A stretch of 64,000 nt of DNA. Origin: Chitinophaga eiseniae. Its GTDB lineage: Bacteria; Bacteroidota; Bacteroidia; Chitinophagales; Chitinophagaceae. Positions within the stretch are counted from its first letter, which is position 1, and each line of letters opens with the position of its first letter. Below the pieces are notes generated by a model. It made no database searches. It worked only from the letters and a program-made list of their open reading frames with translations, and had not been told where the DNA came from. The stretch spans positions 62,001 to 126,000 of the forward strand of contig NZ_JABAHZ010000006.1 in the NCBI RefSeq assembly GCF_012641265.1. The letters are read 5' to 3'. The translations under genes were made by a program, and so were the position numbers. Positions 1-9,817 of this stretch are shown piece by piece.

Positions 1-901
1 CATTCCAGTTATAATCATAGCTGGGAGAAACGCTGTACGGCTCCAGTATGATGCTTCCGGCGCCAAATACATTGGTATGCGAGAGTACATAACCATCGGT
101 AGAAAAGACGTGCATAGGACGCATAGACAATGGATATACGCCAAAACAGAGCGGGTTATATGCTGCAGGATTCATGGCAGCAATGGTTTCCGCCGTAATC
201 CCATATTTACTGAAAGCGCTGTTGACCGGGGCGAATATGGTGAGCGGATTTTTGGTTTTAAATCCATCCCATAAATTAAACCGCTTCATTGCCGCTACAA
301 ACAGGGTGAGACTGGTATCCCGGGCGATATAATCCTGCACGGTAAAAGCGTTATATTCCAGTGGTCTGCTGATAATATGTATTACTCCATTTGCCAGGGC
401 GATGTTGCGTTTGGATTCCAGCTGGACAAAGGCGCCGTTGACAAAGAAATTGCGCGCTTCGGCAGCGAAATTACCTTTATCGGCGGTGATATACAGGTTT
501 TCTCCTGCCAGGGTAACATACTTCGTGTCCATCTGCAAGGGAAAACTGCTGATAAAATAACGGTTGCGGATAATGTGGTAACGCATCATGGCACGAAGGC
601 TGTCCGTGTTCATGTTTTCAATATCCGCTACCGTAGCAATTCCTTTTCCGTTGAAGGCCGCGTTATCCGGGGCAAACAGGGTAAAGGGGCCACCCGCTTT
701 CAGGGTATCCAGCAAACCTGTTTTCTTTAAGGCTGCATGGAGCAGGCTCAGGTCATAGTTATTTTCTATGAACACGCCCATAGACCTTGGCACCTTGGTA
801 GTATCGAGTGGCGGCAGGAGATTATCCTTGCGACAGCCTGCTACCAGGGTAAGCAGCAGTACTGTCATCGTAATTCGTTTTATGATGGCTATATTCAACA
901 T
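1..901 (-). CDS. Fasciclin (FAS1) repeat lipoprotein, 3' end outside window
   Basis: The reading frame is open from an ATG at 901 to the left edge, about 300 codons, so the C-terminus is missing. The N-terminus has a short hydrophobic stretch ending in a lipobox (LVAGC, Cys about residue 23), so export and lipid anchoring are expected. Two FAS1 units can be seen: the first contains FTLFAPDNAAF and the second contains LTIFAPVNSAF. FAS1 domains usually mediate adhesion or ligand binding at the cell surface. The gene lies 17 bases after the preceding lipoprotein gene on the same strand and is the last visible member of the operon starting with the ECF sigma factor near 8921. An internal ATG at 868 is an alternative start. 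The FAS1 call is firm; the ligand is unknown. Confidence 0.85.
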   Translation of the reverse strand, partial: MLNIAIIKRITMTVLLLTLVAGCRKDNLLPPLDTTKVPRSMGVFIENNYDLSLLHAALKKTGLLDTLKAGGPFTLFAPDNAAFNGKGIATVADIENMNTDSLRAMMRYHIIRNRYFISSFPLQMDTKYVTLAGENLYITADKGNFAAEARNFFVNGAFVQLESKRNIALANGVIHIISRPLEYNAFTVQDYIARDTSLTLFVAAMKRFNLWDGFKTKNPLTIFAPVNSAFSKYGITAETIAAMNPAAYNPLCFGVYPLSMRPMHVFSTDGYVLSHTNVFGAGSIILEPYSVSPSYDYNWN

Positions 902-918
902 ATCGATGTAATAAAAAG

Positions 919-2103
919 TTAGTAAACCGGTGGTGCGTATTTGCGCTGTACCGTTGTTACATAAAACCGGCGATTGATGTATTCAATCGTATTCACCGTA
1001 GCAAAAGACCTGGGATTATTGGTACCGGAGTGTATACTCACGATCAGGCCTGTACGTAAATCGGCCCGTACCAGGAATGGATAGTAGCTGCTTCTATTCG
1101 GATTGTCGCCGAAATCGCCCAATAACAGGCTGGAGTAGGCGCCTACTGCCAGGAAGTCGGGAAAGACCATATTTTCAGGGGAAAAGCCGGTGGCATAGAA
1201 ACTGAATTGCTGCATCATATTACCGGTGAAGATTTTATTACTGCTGCTATCTGCAAATAAGGGGAAGCTAAAATAGGGCGCTACTTTAGATTCGAGCGAC
1301 CGGTAAATCTGTCCCATAGGAATTCCTTTATATCCCGGCATTGGCACCACGGCATTGAAAGCTCCACGCCTGGCCAGTGTATAATACACGTTCATGGTGT
1401 CTCTCAGCTTCGTACTGGTGAGTACCTCGTTGGTAACCGTATTCGCAGACAGCTCAAAGAAACCTTTTGCGCTGAGGTTATAGCAATTCACATATACCTG
1501 GTCATCCGCAAATGGCTGTTTGGGGAATGTTTCATTGCGCAGGTACATCATAGCCTGCTTCGAGGCGTATTCTGCTACCAGGGCATGCATGGTGTATACT
1601 TCACCTGCGGTAAGATCGATCGTAGTATCGATCAGCGTTACTCCACGATCTTGTTTATCGAGCTCGAAATACGGCGTATTATTCAGCGGTCGGGTACGGA
1701 ATATCACCCGGTGTTTGCCCGAAGGCACCTGTGCCCAGCTGGAAAGATCATAACCGTTGAGTACCGGTGCTGCCAGTACCCGTTTGGTGCCGGGAAACTC
1801 CTTTTGCCAGATAACGTTACTGGCGGCATCGGGGTAAGGCATGGCCCAGTCGTCGCGGTGATCGAGGAAGTCGCCGGTAACAGCGGCACTTACCGGTATA
1901 CCGTTTTCATCGGTAGCCGGATCTATCATGAAGGTCAGGAAAGGCTGCGGCGCATCCTTATTATCGAGCGAAGCGGTATAGTCCAGGCAGTTGAATACCC
2001 GTAAGTAAGCAGGCGATTGGATGCTGGCGTATTCTGTTTTGCGGCAACTTCCCAACAGTCCTAACAGGGGAAGCAGCAAAAATATATAGTATCTCTTATT
2101 CAT
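919..2103 (-). CDS. Surface lipoprotein, DUF4397-like
   Basis: The protein has 394 residues and a classical lipoprotein signal (MNKRYYIFLLLPLLGLLGSC, Cys20). The mature part is beta-rich, with no catalytic motif I can recognise. Phrases such as LRVFNCLDY and VPSGKHRVIFRTRP recall DUF4397-type Ig-like lipoproteins. It starts 7 bases after the stop of the upstream lipoprotein gene and is followed 17 bases later by the fasciclin gene, so the three are probably cotranscribed. The position behind a TonB receptor suggests a surface partner of that receptor, in a place where a SusD would often stand. This is inference; the family assignment is from memory of the fold pattern and is moderate. Confidence 0.6.
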   Translation of the reverse strand: MNKRYYIFLLLPLLGLLGSCRKTEYASIQSPAYLRVFNCLDYTASLDNKDAPQPFLTFMIDPATDENGIPVSAAVTGDFLDHRDDWAMPYPDAASNVIWQKEFPGTKRVLAAPVLNGYDLSSWAQVPSGKHRVIFRTRPLNNTPYFELDKQDRGVTLIDTTIDLTAGEVYTMHALVAEYASKQAMMYLRNETFPKQPFADDQVYVNCYNLSAKGFFELSANTVTNEVLTSTKLRDTMNVYYTLARRGAFNAVVPMPGYKGIPMGQIYRSLESKVAPYFSFPLFADSSSNKIFTGNMMQQFSFYATGFSPENMVFPDFLAVGAYSSLLLGDFGDNPNRSSYYPFLVRADLRTGLIVSIHSGTNNPRSFATVNTIEYINRRFYVTTVQRKYAPPVY

Positions 2104-2110
2104 GGTCGGC

Positions 2111-3835
2111 TCATTTGTTATGTTTCACAATGATCATCCTCGCTTTTTCCGGCGCATTGGCGGCAGTGCTGCCCACCAGTGCTACGGTGTATACGCCTGG
2201 TTCGCTGCGGGGCAGGGAAGGCGTTTTATATAGCTCCGGCCGGGCTATAAAGGCGCGGCTATTCAACACCGGGATACTACGTATCCAGTCGCCGGGGGTA
2301 ACACCGGGACGGGAGGCATAAGCCAGCATGGAATTGGAAAAGTTCAGGTTGAGAATAACGTAGGGATTGTCGGCCACCGGCTTGCCCAGAAGCAGGTGCT
2401 GAGAAGCGGCATCGGTGGCCTGGTAGCTGGCACCGCGGAAAGGAAGGCCGTTATCAGCCGTAAAGGTCATTTCATCCAGGTCGGGGCAGAAATTCATGCA
2501 ACGTATCCAGAACGGGAATCCATCTTTCCAGATACTGTAAGCCCCATTGTCGGTAGCATTGCCATTGTAAAAGCGGCCGCTGAGGTTATTTGCCACCAGT
2601 GAGATAGCCGGGCTACCGTCTTTACGGGGATAGAGCCAGGCGGTGAGGTTATCGGCCGGCTGTAATGCTACCTGTGTTTCTGCAAGCACCTGTTTATTTT
2701 CATCCATGGCTTTCAGTATATGCATGCCCGTTACATAGGCGCTATAATCGGTCTGGCCGCTGAATGGCAGCGTATTTCCCATAGGTTGCCCATCCATTGT
2801 CCAGCTGATTTTTTTACCGGGAAGTACATTTACACCCTGCATACGGGCATAGGTATTATTGAGTGGTTCGGTAATATCTGCGATGATGCGGAAGGTATTG
2901 ACTTCCACGGCCATTGTTTCACCATTAGGGTTGCCGGTAGGTACTTTTGCATCCCAGTTCATGGCGACAACAATAGTGTAAACGCCGCCTGGTTGGAACG
3001 TTTTTATAGGCGCGTAAGAGAGCCAGGTATCTTTGTAGTTACCTAATCCAATATCTCCAAACTGGTCCATGAGGGTGCCGGTGCTGGGGTTGAGGGTGTT
3101 GAGCGAACCGTTGCCGGGCACTTCTTTTCCATCTGCCGCCAGTACTTTCAGCTGGTAGGTGCCATAGGGCAGGGAAATATAGTCAGAGTATGTGCCGGGC
3201 GCCACATTCGACAGGCCTGTAATCAGCGTACCATCTGCGAATGCCACCGACATGGCGCCGCTGCGGTATACACCTGGCACTGTGTTGGGACCGGCAATGC
3301 TGCTGAGATTCAGGAACCGTACCTTACAGGCAGCCGGATCCGCGGCCGGGGAAATGCCCCTGGGTATGGCGAAGAGCGAGTCTTCATAACCGGCAGCATT
3401 GGGCCGGTAGCGTACGAAGTAGTAATCCTTCGGATTGTTGTCATCATCTTTGGCCCAGAAAGGACGTGTGGGCGGCATGTTTACCTTAGCGGATAAAGAA
3501 CTGAACAGGATGCTATCTGCCCATCCATTTTTATCCACAAATGCGCGGGGCACGGTGTAGGTAGTGCCCATGCGTCCATTTTCAGGGAACCAGCGGGTAC
3601 CTTTGGTTTGATCAGGACCATAATACCCATCACGATCCGGTGCGGTAAAACTCGTGAGTGCCTGGCCATTGATCGTTAATTCTGTGGCGCCGCAGAGGTT
3701 CACCAGGCGTATTGTTGATGGTGTTATTGGTTGCTGGTTGATCCGGTTGTCGTAGGTATAATCCAGCTTCTTGGTACAGCCACTGAACAACCAGGCAGCT
3801 GCCACGAGTATATAAGTAATGTTCGTTTTCATCAT
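2111..3835 (-). CDS. Surface lipoprotein, DUF4397-like
   Basis: The protein has 574 residues with a lipoprotein signal ending at LFSGC (Cys20). The N-terminal part (IRLVNLCGATELTINGQ) and later segments (CKVRFLNLSS, VYTIVVAMNWD, VYTVALVG) look like repeated Ig-like strands of the DUF4397 kind, in which short surface proteins report extended beta domains. No enzymatic motif is visible. It lies 7 bases downstream of the TonB receptor stop and 7 bases upstream of another lipoprotein, a spacing typical of one transcript. I infer that it is an accessory outer-membrane lipoprotein of the receptor; the substrate is unknown. An adjacent second Met (MM) leaves the start ambiguous by one codon only. 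Confidence 0.6.
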   Translation of the reverse strand: MMKTNITYILVAAAWLFSGCTKKLDYTYDNRINQQPITPSTIRLVNLCGATELTINGQALTSFTAPDRDGYYGPDQTKGTRWFPENGRMGTTYTVPRAFVDKNGWADSILFSSLSAKVNMPPTRPFWAKDDDNNPKDYYFVRYRPNAAGYEDSLFAIPRGISPAADPAACKVRFLNLSSIAGPNTVPGVYRSGAMSVAFADGTLITGLSNVAPGTYSDYISLPYGTYQLKVLAADGKEVPGNGSLNTLNPSTGTLMDQFGDIGLGNYKDTWLSYAPIKTFQPGGVYTIVVAMNWDAKVPTGNPNGETMAVEVNTFRIIADITEPLNNTYARMQGVNVLPGKKISWTMDGQPMGNTLPFSGQTDYSAYVTGMHILKAMDENKQVLAETQVALQPADNLTAWLYPRKDGSPAISLVANNLSGRFYNGNATDNGAYSIWKDGFPFWIRCMNFCPDLDEMTFTADNGLPFRGASYQATDAASQHLLLGKPVADNPYVILNLNFSNSMLAYASRPGVTPGDWIRSIPVLNSRAFIARPELYKTPSLPRSEPGVYTVALVGSTAANAPEKARMIIVKHNK

Positions 3836-3842
3836 TCCATTT

Positions 3843-6800
3843 TTACAGGTTGAAAGTCAATCCCAGCATAAACTCTGTTCCGCGGTAGAAACTTCTCCGT
3901 ATATATTTCTTTCCATAAAAATTTCCGCCGGTACCCGGATTCGCATATACCTCCTGCACTGGCTGGTCCAGGATATTTTTAGCAAATCCTTTTAATTGCA
4001 GGCGTTTCAGCAGCTGCTGGGAAAACACGATATCCAGCACAGGATTGGGCCTGGAATACAGATCCGGCGTACCATCGAGGTTTACCTGGATCAGGCGTTC
4101 TCCTACCATGTTGAAAGTAGATGTGATATCGGTGCCTGTTTTACGATTGTTGTAGTTTAAAAAGATGTTCATGGAGTAAGGCGCCTGTTCAAACAGGGGA
4201 CTGTTTTCAGGAGCCCGGCGATCGATAGCCCTGGAAGATTCCAATCTCTCTTTAGTTTTCTTAATTTCGCTCTGGGCCAGCAGCAAGTTAGATCCCAAAC
4301 CAAAATTCTTCAGCGCACCGGAGATAATACCCAGGTTCTTCACCACTTCCAGCTCTATACCATATACCTTTCCTTTGTTAGGATCATTCTGAAATTCGAT
4401 GGCGGGAAATTCCGGAAAACGCGCATTCAGTCCGGATGAATTTTGTTTAAACACTTTCGTTAACTGGTTATCTATCTCCTTATAAAAAACGGAAGCAGAT
4501 ATTACCTCACCAGGAGCAGGGAACCATTCCCAGCGAAAATCGTAGTTGGTGGTTTTTTGATTTTTTAGCTTCGGGTTACCCACTACGAGGGCAAACTGGA
4601 ACGGATCGAAATCGAACACATTAGTAAGTTCTCTCAGTTCCGGTCTTGCCAGCGTAGTATTGTAGCCGAGGCGAAAATTCATGTTCTTATTCAGTGTATA
4701 GGTCAGGTTAGCAGAGTAGAAAGGTGTATAGTCAGTTTTATAAATAGAGTTAGGTTCGGTGTATACCAGGTTTACCGTATTACCACTGGCGTCTTTGGTA
4801 GTAATGGAGGGGTCGAGGAATACGTTTGAAGTATCCACGGCGGCCTGTATGTCTGTCATCTCAAAACGTACCCCGCCGGTAAAACGCAGTTGCTCCGTGA
4901 GGTGCAGATCGAGCATACCGTAGAAAGCGCGGGTTTCGTAGTAGCCTTTATAGTTATTGGGCGATTTTTGAATATTGTATAGAAAGCCCCCGGAGCGTGG
5001 CGCCCCTTCTTCATTATAGGCGGAAGGAGGACGGATACCAATACGATCGTAACCCACCAGCTGGTCGAGGTTACCGTTTACTTCATAAAGTGGCAAAGGC
5101 CCACTGCTGGAATAATTGGACCCTGGCAGGAAGAGCACATTTTCTGCAAATGTTCTCCTACGGTGCAGGTAGTTGACCCCGGTTTTAAATTCCTGGCGTT
5201 TGTTAGCCACTTTAAAAGGCAGGGTCAGATCGGCTTTATAGTTGTAGTTATCTTCTTTCAGGTGGCGGAAACGGCGACCATTCGGATCGGCCTGGATAAC
5301 GCCATAGGGGCCATATCCATTTACATACCCCGACACCAGGGAGTACAGGCTGGGGGAATACAGTATCGGCGGCGTAGTGCTGGGAGCATCTACCGGTCCG
5401 GGATAAGTAGAGCCGCCATTGATGCGGTAATCGGCCAGGTTCACGAAACGGTAATCCGGATCTTCCTGGGTAGAGGAAGAAGTAGCCAGGTTATAGCTCA
5501 ACTTCGGTGAATACTCTTTTTTAGAGAGTTTATGTTCACCCTGTAAGTTGAAAGTATTGAGGGTACGGTAGCTTTGGCGGAGAGAATATACCAGGTTGTA
5601 TACTTTTCCGGGCAAGCCGGTATATTCGTAGGCGCCGTACAGGTTAGACGCTTTTGTTTCCGCACCACGACTGCCCAGGTACTGCATACTTATTTCGTGC
5701 TGAGGGCTAAAGCGGTAAGTTAAACCACCCAAAAATCCATAGTTGAGTGTTTGCGTACCCGTGTTTTCCTTGTAGTTGAGATACTTCCCCAGGTTGATAT
5801 TATTAGGGGTGATGTAATTCGGAATAACACGGGGACTATACAATGCCGGGTTGCCCGTGAGTACGCCCTGGTATACACTATACTGGGTCAGTTGTCCATC
5901 ATGGATGTCGTTGGTGCGGCTGTAATAGTTGGCGCCGGCTATGAGTCCTACCTGGTGTTTCTTAAAAACCGTATAGTTGTTGCCGTACGTGATAGAATAG
6001 ATCTGGTTTAGCGGCGCCTTTTTATATTTAGTAGTGAGTACCGGATCGAAGCTGTGCATGATGCGGTTGATGCGGTTGGCCTCTGCCAGCAATGCAGGAT
6101 CATTGCGGCTGGCAGCTATTTTGCGCTGGATATCTCCCAAGCCCCCCGGGTACTGCGCAGACAGCTGCTGGAACTCATTGGACAGCGATTTTTCTTTTAC
6201 TTTCTGCCCGAGAAACCCCATGTCGGCGTTATAAAAACTATTTACCCAATTGCCTGTGCGGCTGTTCGTACCGGATTGGATGGTAATGCTCAGGGTTTGC
6301 CGGTCGGGAACTGATTTCGTTTTCAGCTCCACGATACCGGCGGCAGCATCAGCAGGTTTATCAGAGGTAGTGGTTTTGTAGATGGTGATGTTATCCAGCA
6401 GGCCGGCAGGCACCAGGTCGAGCGGGATGGTGCTCCTGTCGGGATCGGAAGAAGCGAGCCGGATACCATTCAGCTGCCCGATCACACTGCGGTCGCCGAG
6501 GCCGCGGATAGCCACATATTTATCGTCGGTAACGGTTACACCGGATACACGTTGTAAGGCTTGCGTGGTAGTGATGCTGGCTGTTTTTTCGATGTTCTGT
6601 GCAGAGATACCATCGGAGATCATGGCGGAGTTCTTCCGGTCGTTGAGCAGCATGGCTTCCGTGTTAGCGCGCCGGCGGGCATCTACCTGTACTGCGCCGA
6701 GGGTTTTGCTATCTTGCTTCAGCTGGATGGCAATTACCGGCAGGCTACCGGCTTTCACCATTTTAGTGGCATATCCTACATAGTATACCACCAGTACATC

Positions 6801-7289
6801 GGTGGTATCTTTTACTTCGATAGAAAAGCGGCCCGATTCATCGGCAGTTACCACGCTCCCAGAGCTTTGCGCCATGATTTCCGCACGGGCTACCGGGCTA
6901 TTTTTGGCAGCGTCGGTCACCAGCCCGCTGATAGTGCGTTTGCGGGGCGCTGTGGCAGGCGCTTTGATCACAATTTTTCGGATCACCACTTTACGGCCGT
7001 CTACCGCTTCATATTCCAGGCCGGTATCTTTCAGCAGGAAGGTAATCACTTCCGCCACGGTTTTGTTGTTCAGGTCGGCCGTAAACTTTTTATCCAGCAT
7101 TTTGATATCCGCGGGGTTATAGAAGAAGGTGACCCCGCCCTTCGCCTGCAGCAGGCTGAAACACCTGGTGATGCCTTCATTCCTGAAATTGATGCTGATC
7201 TTCTGCTGCAATACATTTACCTGCGCCATCACAGGCAGTGTAAAGCACAACAGGAGCCACATACAACTGTGTAAAAATTTTTCCTTCAT
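3843..7289 (-). CDS. TonB-dependent receptor with STN signalling domain
   Basis: This is a 1148-residue outer-membrane transporter. In order it shows a signal peptide (about 1-22), an STN domain (about 30-105, including ISINFRNEGITRCFSLL), a carboxypeptidase-like beta domain (about 115-195), a plug (about 210-330, including YVAIRGLGDRS and GIVELKTKS) and a long beta-barrel ending in an aromatic-rich strand (FMLGLTFNL). The STN domain is the piece that contacts a FecR anti-sigma factor, and a FecR gene lies 79 bases upstream. The typical SusC box is missing and the downstream neighbours are lipoproteins other than SusD, so this is better called a general TonB receptor than SusC. Its substrate cannot be read from sequence. 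Confidence 0.9.
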   Translation of the reverse strand: MKEKFLHSCMWLLLCFTLPVMAQVNVLQQKISINFRNEGITRCFSLLQAKGGVTFFYNPADIKMLDKKFTADLNNKTVAEVITFLLKDTGLEYEAVDGRKVVIRKIVIKAPATAPRKRTISGLVTDAAKNSPVARAEIMAQSSGSVVTADESGRFSIEVKDTTDVLVVYYVGYATKMVKAGSLPVIAIQLKQDSKTLGAVQVDARRRANTEAMLLNDRKNSAMISDGISAQNIEKTASITTTQALQRVSGVTVTDDKYVAIRGLGDRSVIGQLNGIRLASSDPDRSTIPLDLVPAGLLDNITIYKTTTSDKPADAAAGIVELKTKSVPDRQTLSITIQSGTNSRTGNWVNSFYNADMGFLGQKVKEKSLSNEFQQLSAQYPGGLGDIQRKIAASRNDPALLAEANRINRIMHSFDPVLTTKYKKAPLNQIYSITYGNNYTVFKKHQVGLIAGANYYSRTNDIHDGQLTQYSVYQGVLTGNPALYSPRVIPNYITPNNINLGKYLNYKENTGTQTLNYGFLGGLTYRFSPQHEISMQYLGSRGAETKASNLYGAYEYTGLPGKVYNLVYSLRQSYRTLNTFNLQGEHKLSKKEYSPKLSYNLATSSSTQEDPDYRFVNLADYRINGGSTYPGPVDAPSTTPPILYSPSLYSLVSGYVNGYGPYGVIQADPNGRRFRHLKEDNYNYKADLTLPFKVANKRQEFKTGVNYLHRRRTFAENVLFLPGSNYSSSGPLPLYEVNGNLDQLVGYDRIGIRPPSAYNEEGAPRSGGFLYNIQKSPNNYKGYYETRAFYGMLDLHLTEQLRFTGGVRFEMTDIQAAVDTSNVFLDPSITTKDASGNTVNLVYTEPNSIYKTDYTPFYSANLTYTLNKNMNFRLGYNTTLARPELRELTNVFDFDPFQFALVVGNPKLKNQKTTNYDFRWEWFPAPGEVISASVFYKEIDNQLTKVFKQNSSGLNARFPEFPAIEFQNDPNKGKVYGIELEVVKNLGIISGALKNFGLGSNLLLAQSEIKKTKERLESSRAIDRRAPENSPLFEQAPYSMNIFLNYNNRKTGTDITSTFNMVGERLIQVNLDGTPDLYSRPNPVLDIVFSQQLLKRLQLKGFAKNILDQPVQEVYANPGTGGNFYGKKYIRRSFYRGTEFMLGLTFNL

Positions 7290-7368
7290 TCGTTTTAAGA
7301 TTTAAAAAAGAATAGCCATTACCATTGCGATGCAATGATTTAATCTACTGTTGATCGTAAGTGTTGTG

Positions 7369-8292
7369 TTACTTTATCAGAATGTTATTGTTCCCGTTTT
7401 TATGAATGCTTAAGCGGTATGACAATGCGATTATCTTCAGGATATCATCCAGGCTGTCGGTTTCTTCGAAAGCCCCCGTAAACCGGGTATTTGCCGTGGC
7501 AGCAGCACAACTGATCTTCACTCCGTACATTTTTTCTATCTCCCCAAAAACTGCCGACAGCAACGATTCATTAAACATCAGCTTCTTGCTGGTCCATGAT
7601 ATATTGGGTTCCTGCTGTGTATATATTTTAATTTGTTGCTGCGCCTGATCGAATACCAGCTCCTCATTAGCGCCCAATTGCCGGGTCACCGTTTCCGCCG
7701 TTACCGCCACTCTCCCGCTCTTTACGCTTACCTTCGACGTAGGAATACCAGCACTGTCGGTTACCACGAAAGAAGTACCCAATACCTTTACCTGTAAGTG
7801 CGGTCCTTTAATATTAAACGGTTGCAGCTCCGGTTTCACATCGAAGAATGCTGTTCCATTGATATCTACTTCGCGCTTAGGTCCCCGGAAAAATTTAGGA
7901 TATTTCATGGTAGTACCGCCATTGAGCACCACCAGCGAGCTATCCGGCAGCATCACTTTCTTTACCTGGTATTTAAACGCCGTCACCGTTTGCATAGGCA
8001 CAGGATCTATCCAGTCCTGCAGCTCGTAGCGATACCTGCCCGCCGTAACCAACAGCAGTACACTCGCTGCCGCGGCGCCGATCCAGTACATACGGTACGA
8101 CTTCGGCCGCATCGCCTGCCGCAGCTCATCCAGCACCAGGAGCCGCTGTACTTCCGCATCTTCCGGCGCTTGCTTTTCCCGCCAGGCTTCATCTAGCCAT
8201 TGCTGTAGCAATGCGGCCTCCTTACGGGAAGCATTTCCCGCAAGGTAATTATCAACCATTTTTCTAAACTGTGAGATATTCATCCGGAACAT
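7369..8292 (-). CDS. FecR-family anti-sigma factor
   Basis: The protein has 307 residues. It has a cytoplasmic N-terminal helical region (about 1-65), one membrane span (about 69-87, YWIGAAAASVLLLV), a periplasmic FecR domain (about 105-200, with VMLPDSSLVVLNGGTTMKYP and VLGTSFVV) and a C-terminal DUF4974-type STN-like domain (about 235-305). This is the standard Bacteroidota arrangement that transmits ligand binding by a TonB receptor to an ECF sigma factor. It lies 62 bases after the sigma gene and 79 bases before the receptor gene. Met4 (ATG at 8283) is an equally good start. Confidence 0.93.
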   Translation of the reverse strand: MFRMNISQFRKMVDNYLAGNASRKEAALLQQWLDEAWREKQAPEDAEVQRLLVLDELRQAMRPKSYRMYWIGAAAASVLLLVTAGRYRYELQDWIDPVPMQTVTAFKYQVKKVMLPDSSLVVLNGGTTMKYPKFFRGPKREVDINGTAFFDVKPELQPFNIKGPHLQVKVLGTSFVVTDSAGIPTSKVSVKSGRVAVTAETVTRQLGANEELVFDQAQQQIKIYTQQEPNISWTSKKLMFNESLLSAVFGEIEKMYGVKISCAAATANTRFTGAFEETDSLDDILKIIALSYRLSIHKNGNNNILIK

Positions 8293-8354
8293 TCTTCTAT
8301 AGATATGTTCCCGGCAAAGGGGTGTTTGTCCCGACGATGTGTGTTAAGGAATTA

Positions 8355-8921
8355 TTAACTGAGAATATCCGCCAATAACATCGCCACAGCAATATGATGC
8401 CGCAAAGCCTTCAGCGCCAGATGCAGCTGATTACGGACTGTTTTTTCAGAGAGATTTAACCGCTGCGCAATTTCCGGTATCGACAATTGCTGCCGGCGGC
8501 TCAACAGGAAGATCGTCCTCGTTTTTTCCGGTAAAGTGGTTAACTGCTCATCTATCTCCCGGAAAATATCCGCCTCCCCCATCTTCTCCCAGATATTATT
8601 TAATACCGGCAAAATATATTCCTGTACCCGGTCCAGCTCCTCCGGCCGGTTCATGATCTCCTGCAACTTCTTCAGCGACTGAAAACGTACCGCCTGCATC
8701 AGGTAACTCTCCAGCGAGCCCCGTACCTGCATACGCTCCCGCCGCGACCATAAAGAGATATAGACTGTTTGTACCACATCCTTCGCATCATCAGCCGACG
8801 CCAGTATCTTCATCGCAAAAGCATACAACGCCGGCCAGTGACGGTTAAAGCAAGTTTCGAAAGCCTTCTGATCGCCGGCACGGATAAGACTAAGCAACGC
8901 TGTATCTTCACTGGATTGCAT
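8355..8921 (-). CDS. ECF RNA polymerase sigma-70 factor
   Basis: This is a sigma factor of about 188 residues. Region 2 is recognisable in the segment DDAKDVVQTVYISLWSRR and region 4 in the helix-turn-helix LSIPEIAQRLNLSEKTVRNQ. It is the first gene of a minus-strand run sigma, FecR, TonB receptor, lipoproteins, which is the usual cell-surface signalling layout. I chose the ATG at 8921; the frame also opens with a GTG at 8945 that would add eight residues. It is expected to be held by the adjacent FecR protein and to drive transcription of the receptor operon. Confidence 0.92.
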   Translation of the reverse strand: MQSSEDTALLSLIRAGDQKAFETCFNRHWPALYAFAMKILASADDAKDVVQTVYISLWSRRERMQVRGSLESYLMQAVRFQSLKKLQEIMNRPEELDRVQEYILPVLNNIWEKMGEADIFREIDEQLTTLPEKTRTIFLLSRRQQLSIPEIAQRLNLSEKTVRNQLHLALKALRHHIAVAMLLADILS

Positions 8922-9031
8922 GGGAGTGGTGTTGAACAAATGCACGGCAAAATAGTCGATTTGACGGGGACGGGGTTTTAAGTTAGTGTTATCTTTTTTG
9001 TTTTCCCATCTTAAACTGGAATTCCCTCACC

Positions 9032-9050
9032 GCCGCATTCCGAATGCAGC
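9032..9050. promoter_or_regulatory. Short inverted repeat in leader of small gene
   Basis: The sequence holds GCATTC and GAATGC arms (9035-9047), extended by partly complementary bases on both sides, about 20 bases before the ATG at 9072. It could form a leader hairpin. There is no evidence that it is functional. Confidence 0.25.
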
Positions 9051-9071
9051 TCCTTGGCTTAACTTCGGGCT

Positions 9072-9299
9072 ATGAGAAAAGCCTGTGTTTTACTTGCAAT
9101 AACCGGCCTGGCGGCGATAGCAGCAGCCGCCTTCCGGCCGGTATACTTCTACAAGCCGGCGTATGAGGGAGGTGCTTGTACGGTGAAGACGGTTCTTTAT
9201 TATAGTGTGGTGCCGGATACGGGGTGTTTGCAGGGGGAAAGGGTGAAGTTGGCGAAGGAGGAGGGGGAGTGTCGGGAGTATGTGGTAGTGGGGCAATAA
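9072..9299 (+). CDS. Small exported cysteine-containing protein
   Basis: The protein has 75 residues: an N-terminal hydrophobic segment with a basic start (MRKACVLLAITGLAAIAAAA), then a short mature part with Cys in GACTVKT, DTGC and GEC. The arrangement resembles the two other small proteins at 9818-10078 and 16107-16340 (hydrophobic start, aromatic YFYK or FYTEK segment, then a GAC motif and a T-rich strand), but it is the most diverged of the three and lacks their leader hairpin. From memory it resembles short DUF6520-type proteins of Bacteroidota, but I cannot confirm this. It stands alone, divergent from the sigma operon. Function unknown. Confidence 0.55.
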   Translation: MRKACVLLAITGLAAIAAAAFRPVYFYKPAYEGGACTVKTVLYYSVVPDTGCLQGERVKLAKEEGECREYVVVGQ

Positions 9300-9817
9300 T
9301 CCGTAAAAGGTCTTTAATTAGGCTAGTACTACATAAAGCGAATCAAATTTTCTAAAACTACCTCTGCTTGTCACTAAATGCAATTGACAATTACCCAAGC
9401 ATTTAATATCCCTTATAAATCCATTTATTTATAGGAGCCGCACTTGAGTTTGTGAGCTTGTCAGGGCTTCAGACAGAAACCTTTTACATATTAGTTGTTA
9501 AATGACTCGGCGGATATCCCTATTCTATTCAAACTAATCGTTGGAAAAATCAAACTTCCCCCTTTCCATATTTTAATATCAGCTCAAAGTTTAAAAAAAC
9601 TCATTTACCCCTTTCGAATTTCTTCTCAAAATTTATCAATAACATAAATAAATCAATTAAATATATCCGTCAAATCTATTATTAAAATCACAGAGATAGT
9701 TTCCTATGTAAAAACTATCTCCGTGAAAATTTCACCCTAAATAATTTAAAGGTTCATAAAGGGAATTCAAAACATCAATACTTGTAAGGATCCACTGCTA
9801 AGCACCACAAATTTTAC
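9300..9817. other. AT-rich non-coding region
   Basis: No convincing gene is present in these roughly 520 bases. The base composition drops sharply here compared with the preceding 9 kb, which marks the left border of the first AT-rich block. The only structure I can support is the hairpin at 9689-9725. Confidence 0.6.
9689..9725 (-). terminator. Hairpin terminator of the small gene at 9818
   Basis: Arms CACAGAGATAGTTT and AAACTATCTCCGTG pair with one mismatch around a loop of about nine bases. On the minus strand the stem is followed by a T-rich stretch (ATTTTAATAA), so it fits a Rho-independent terminator about 90 bases beyond the stop of the small gene at 9818-10078. Confidence 0.6.
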
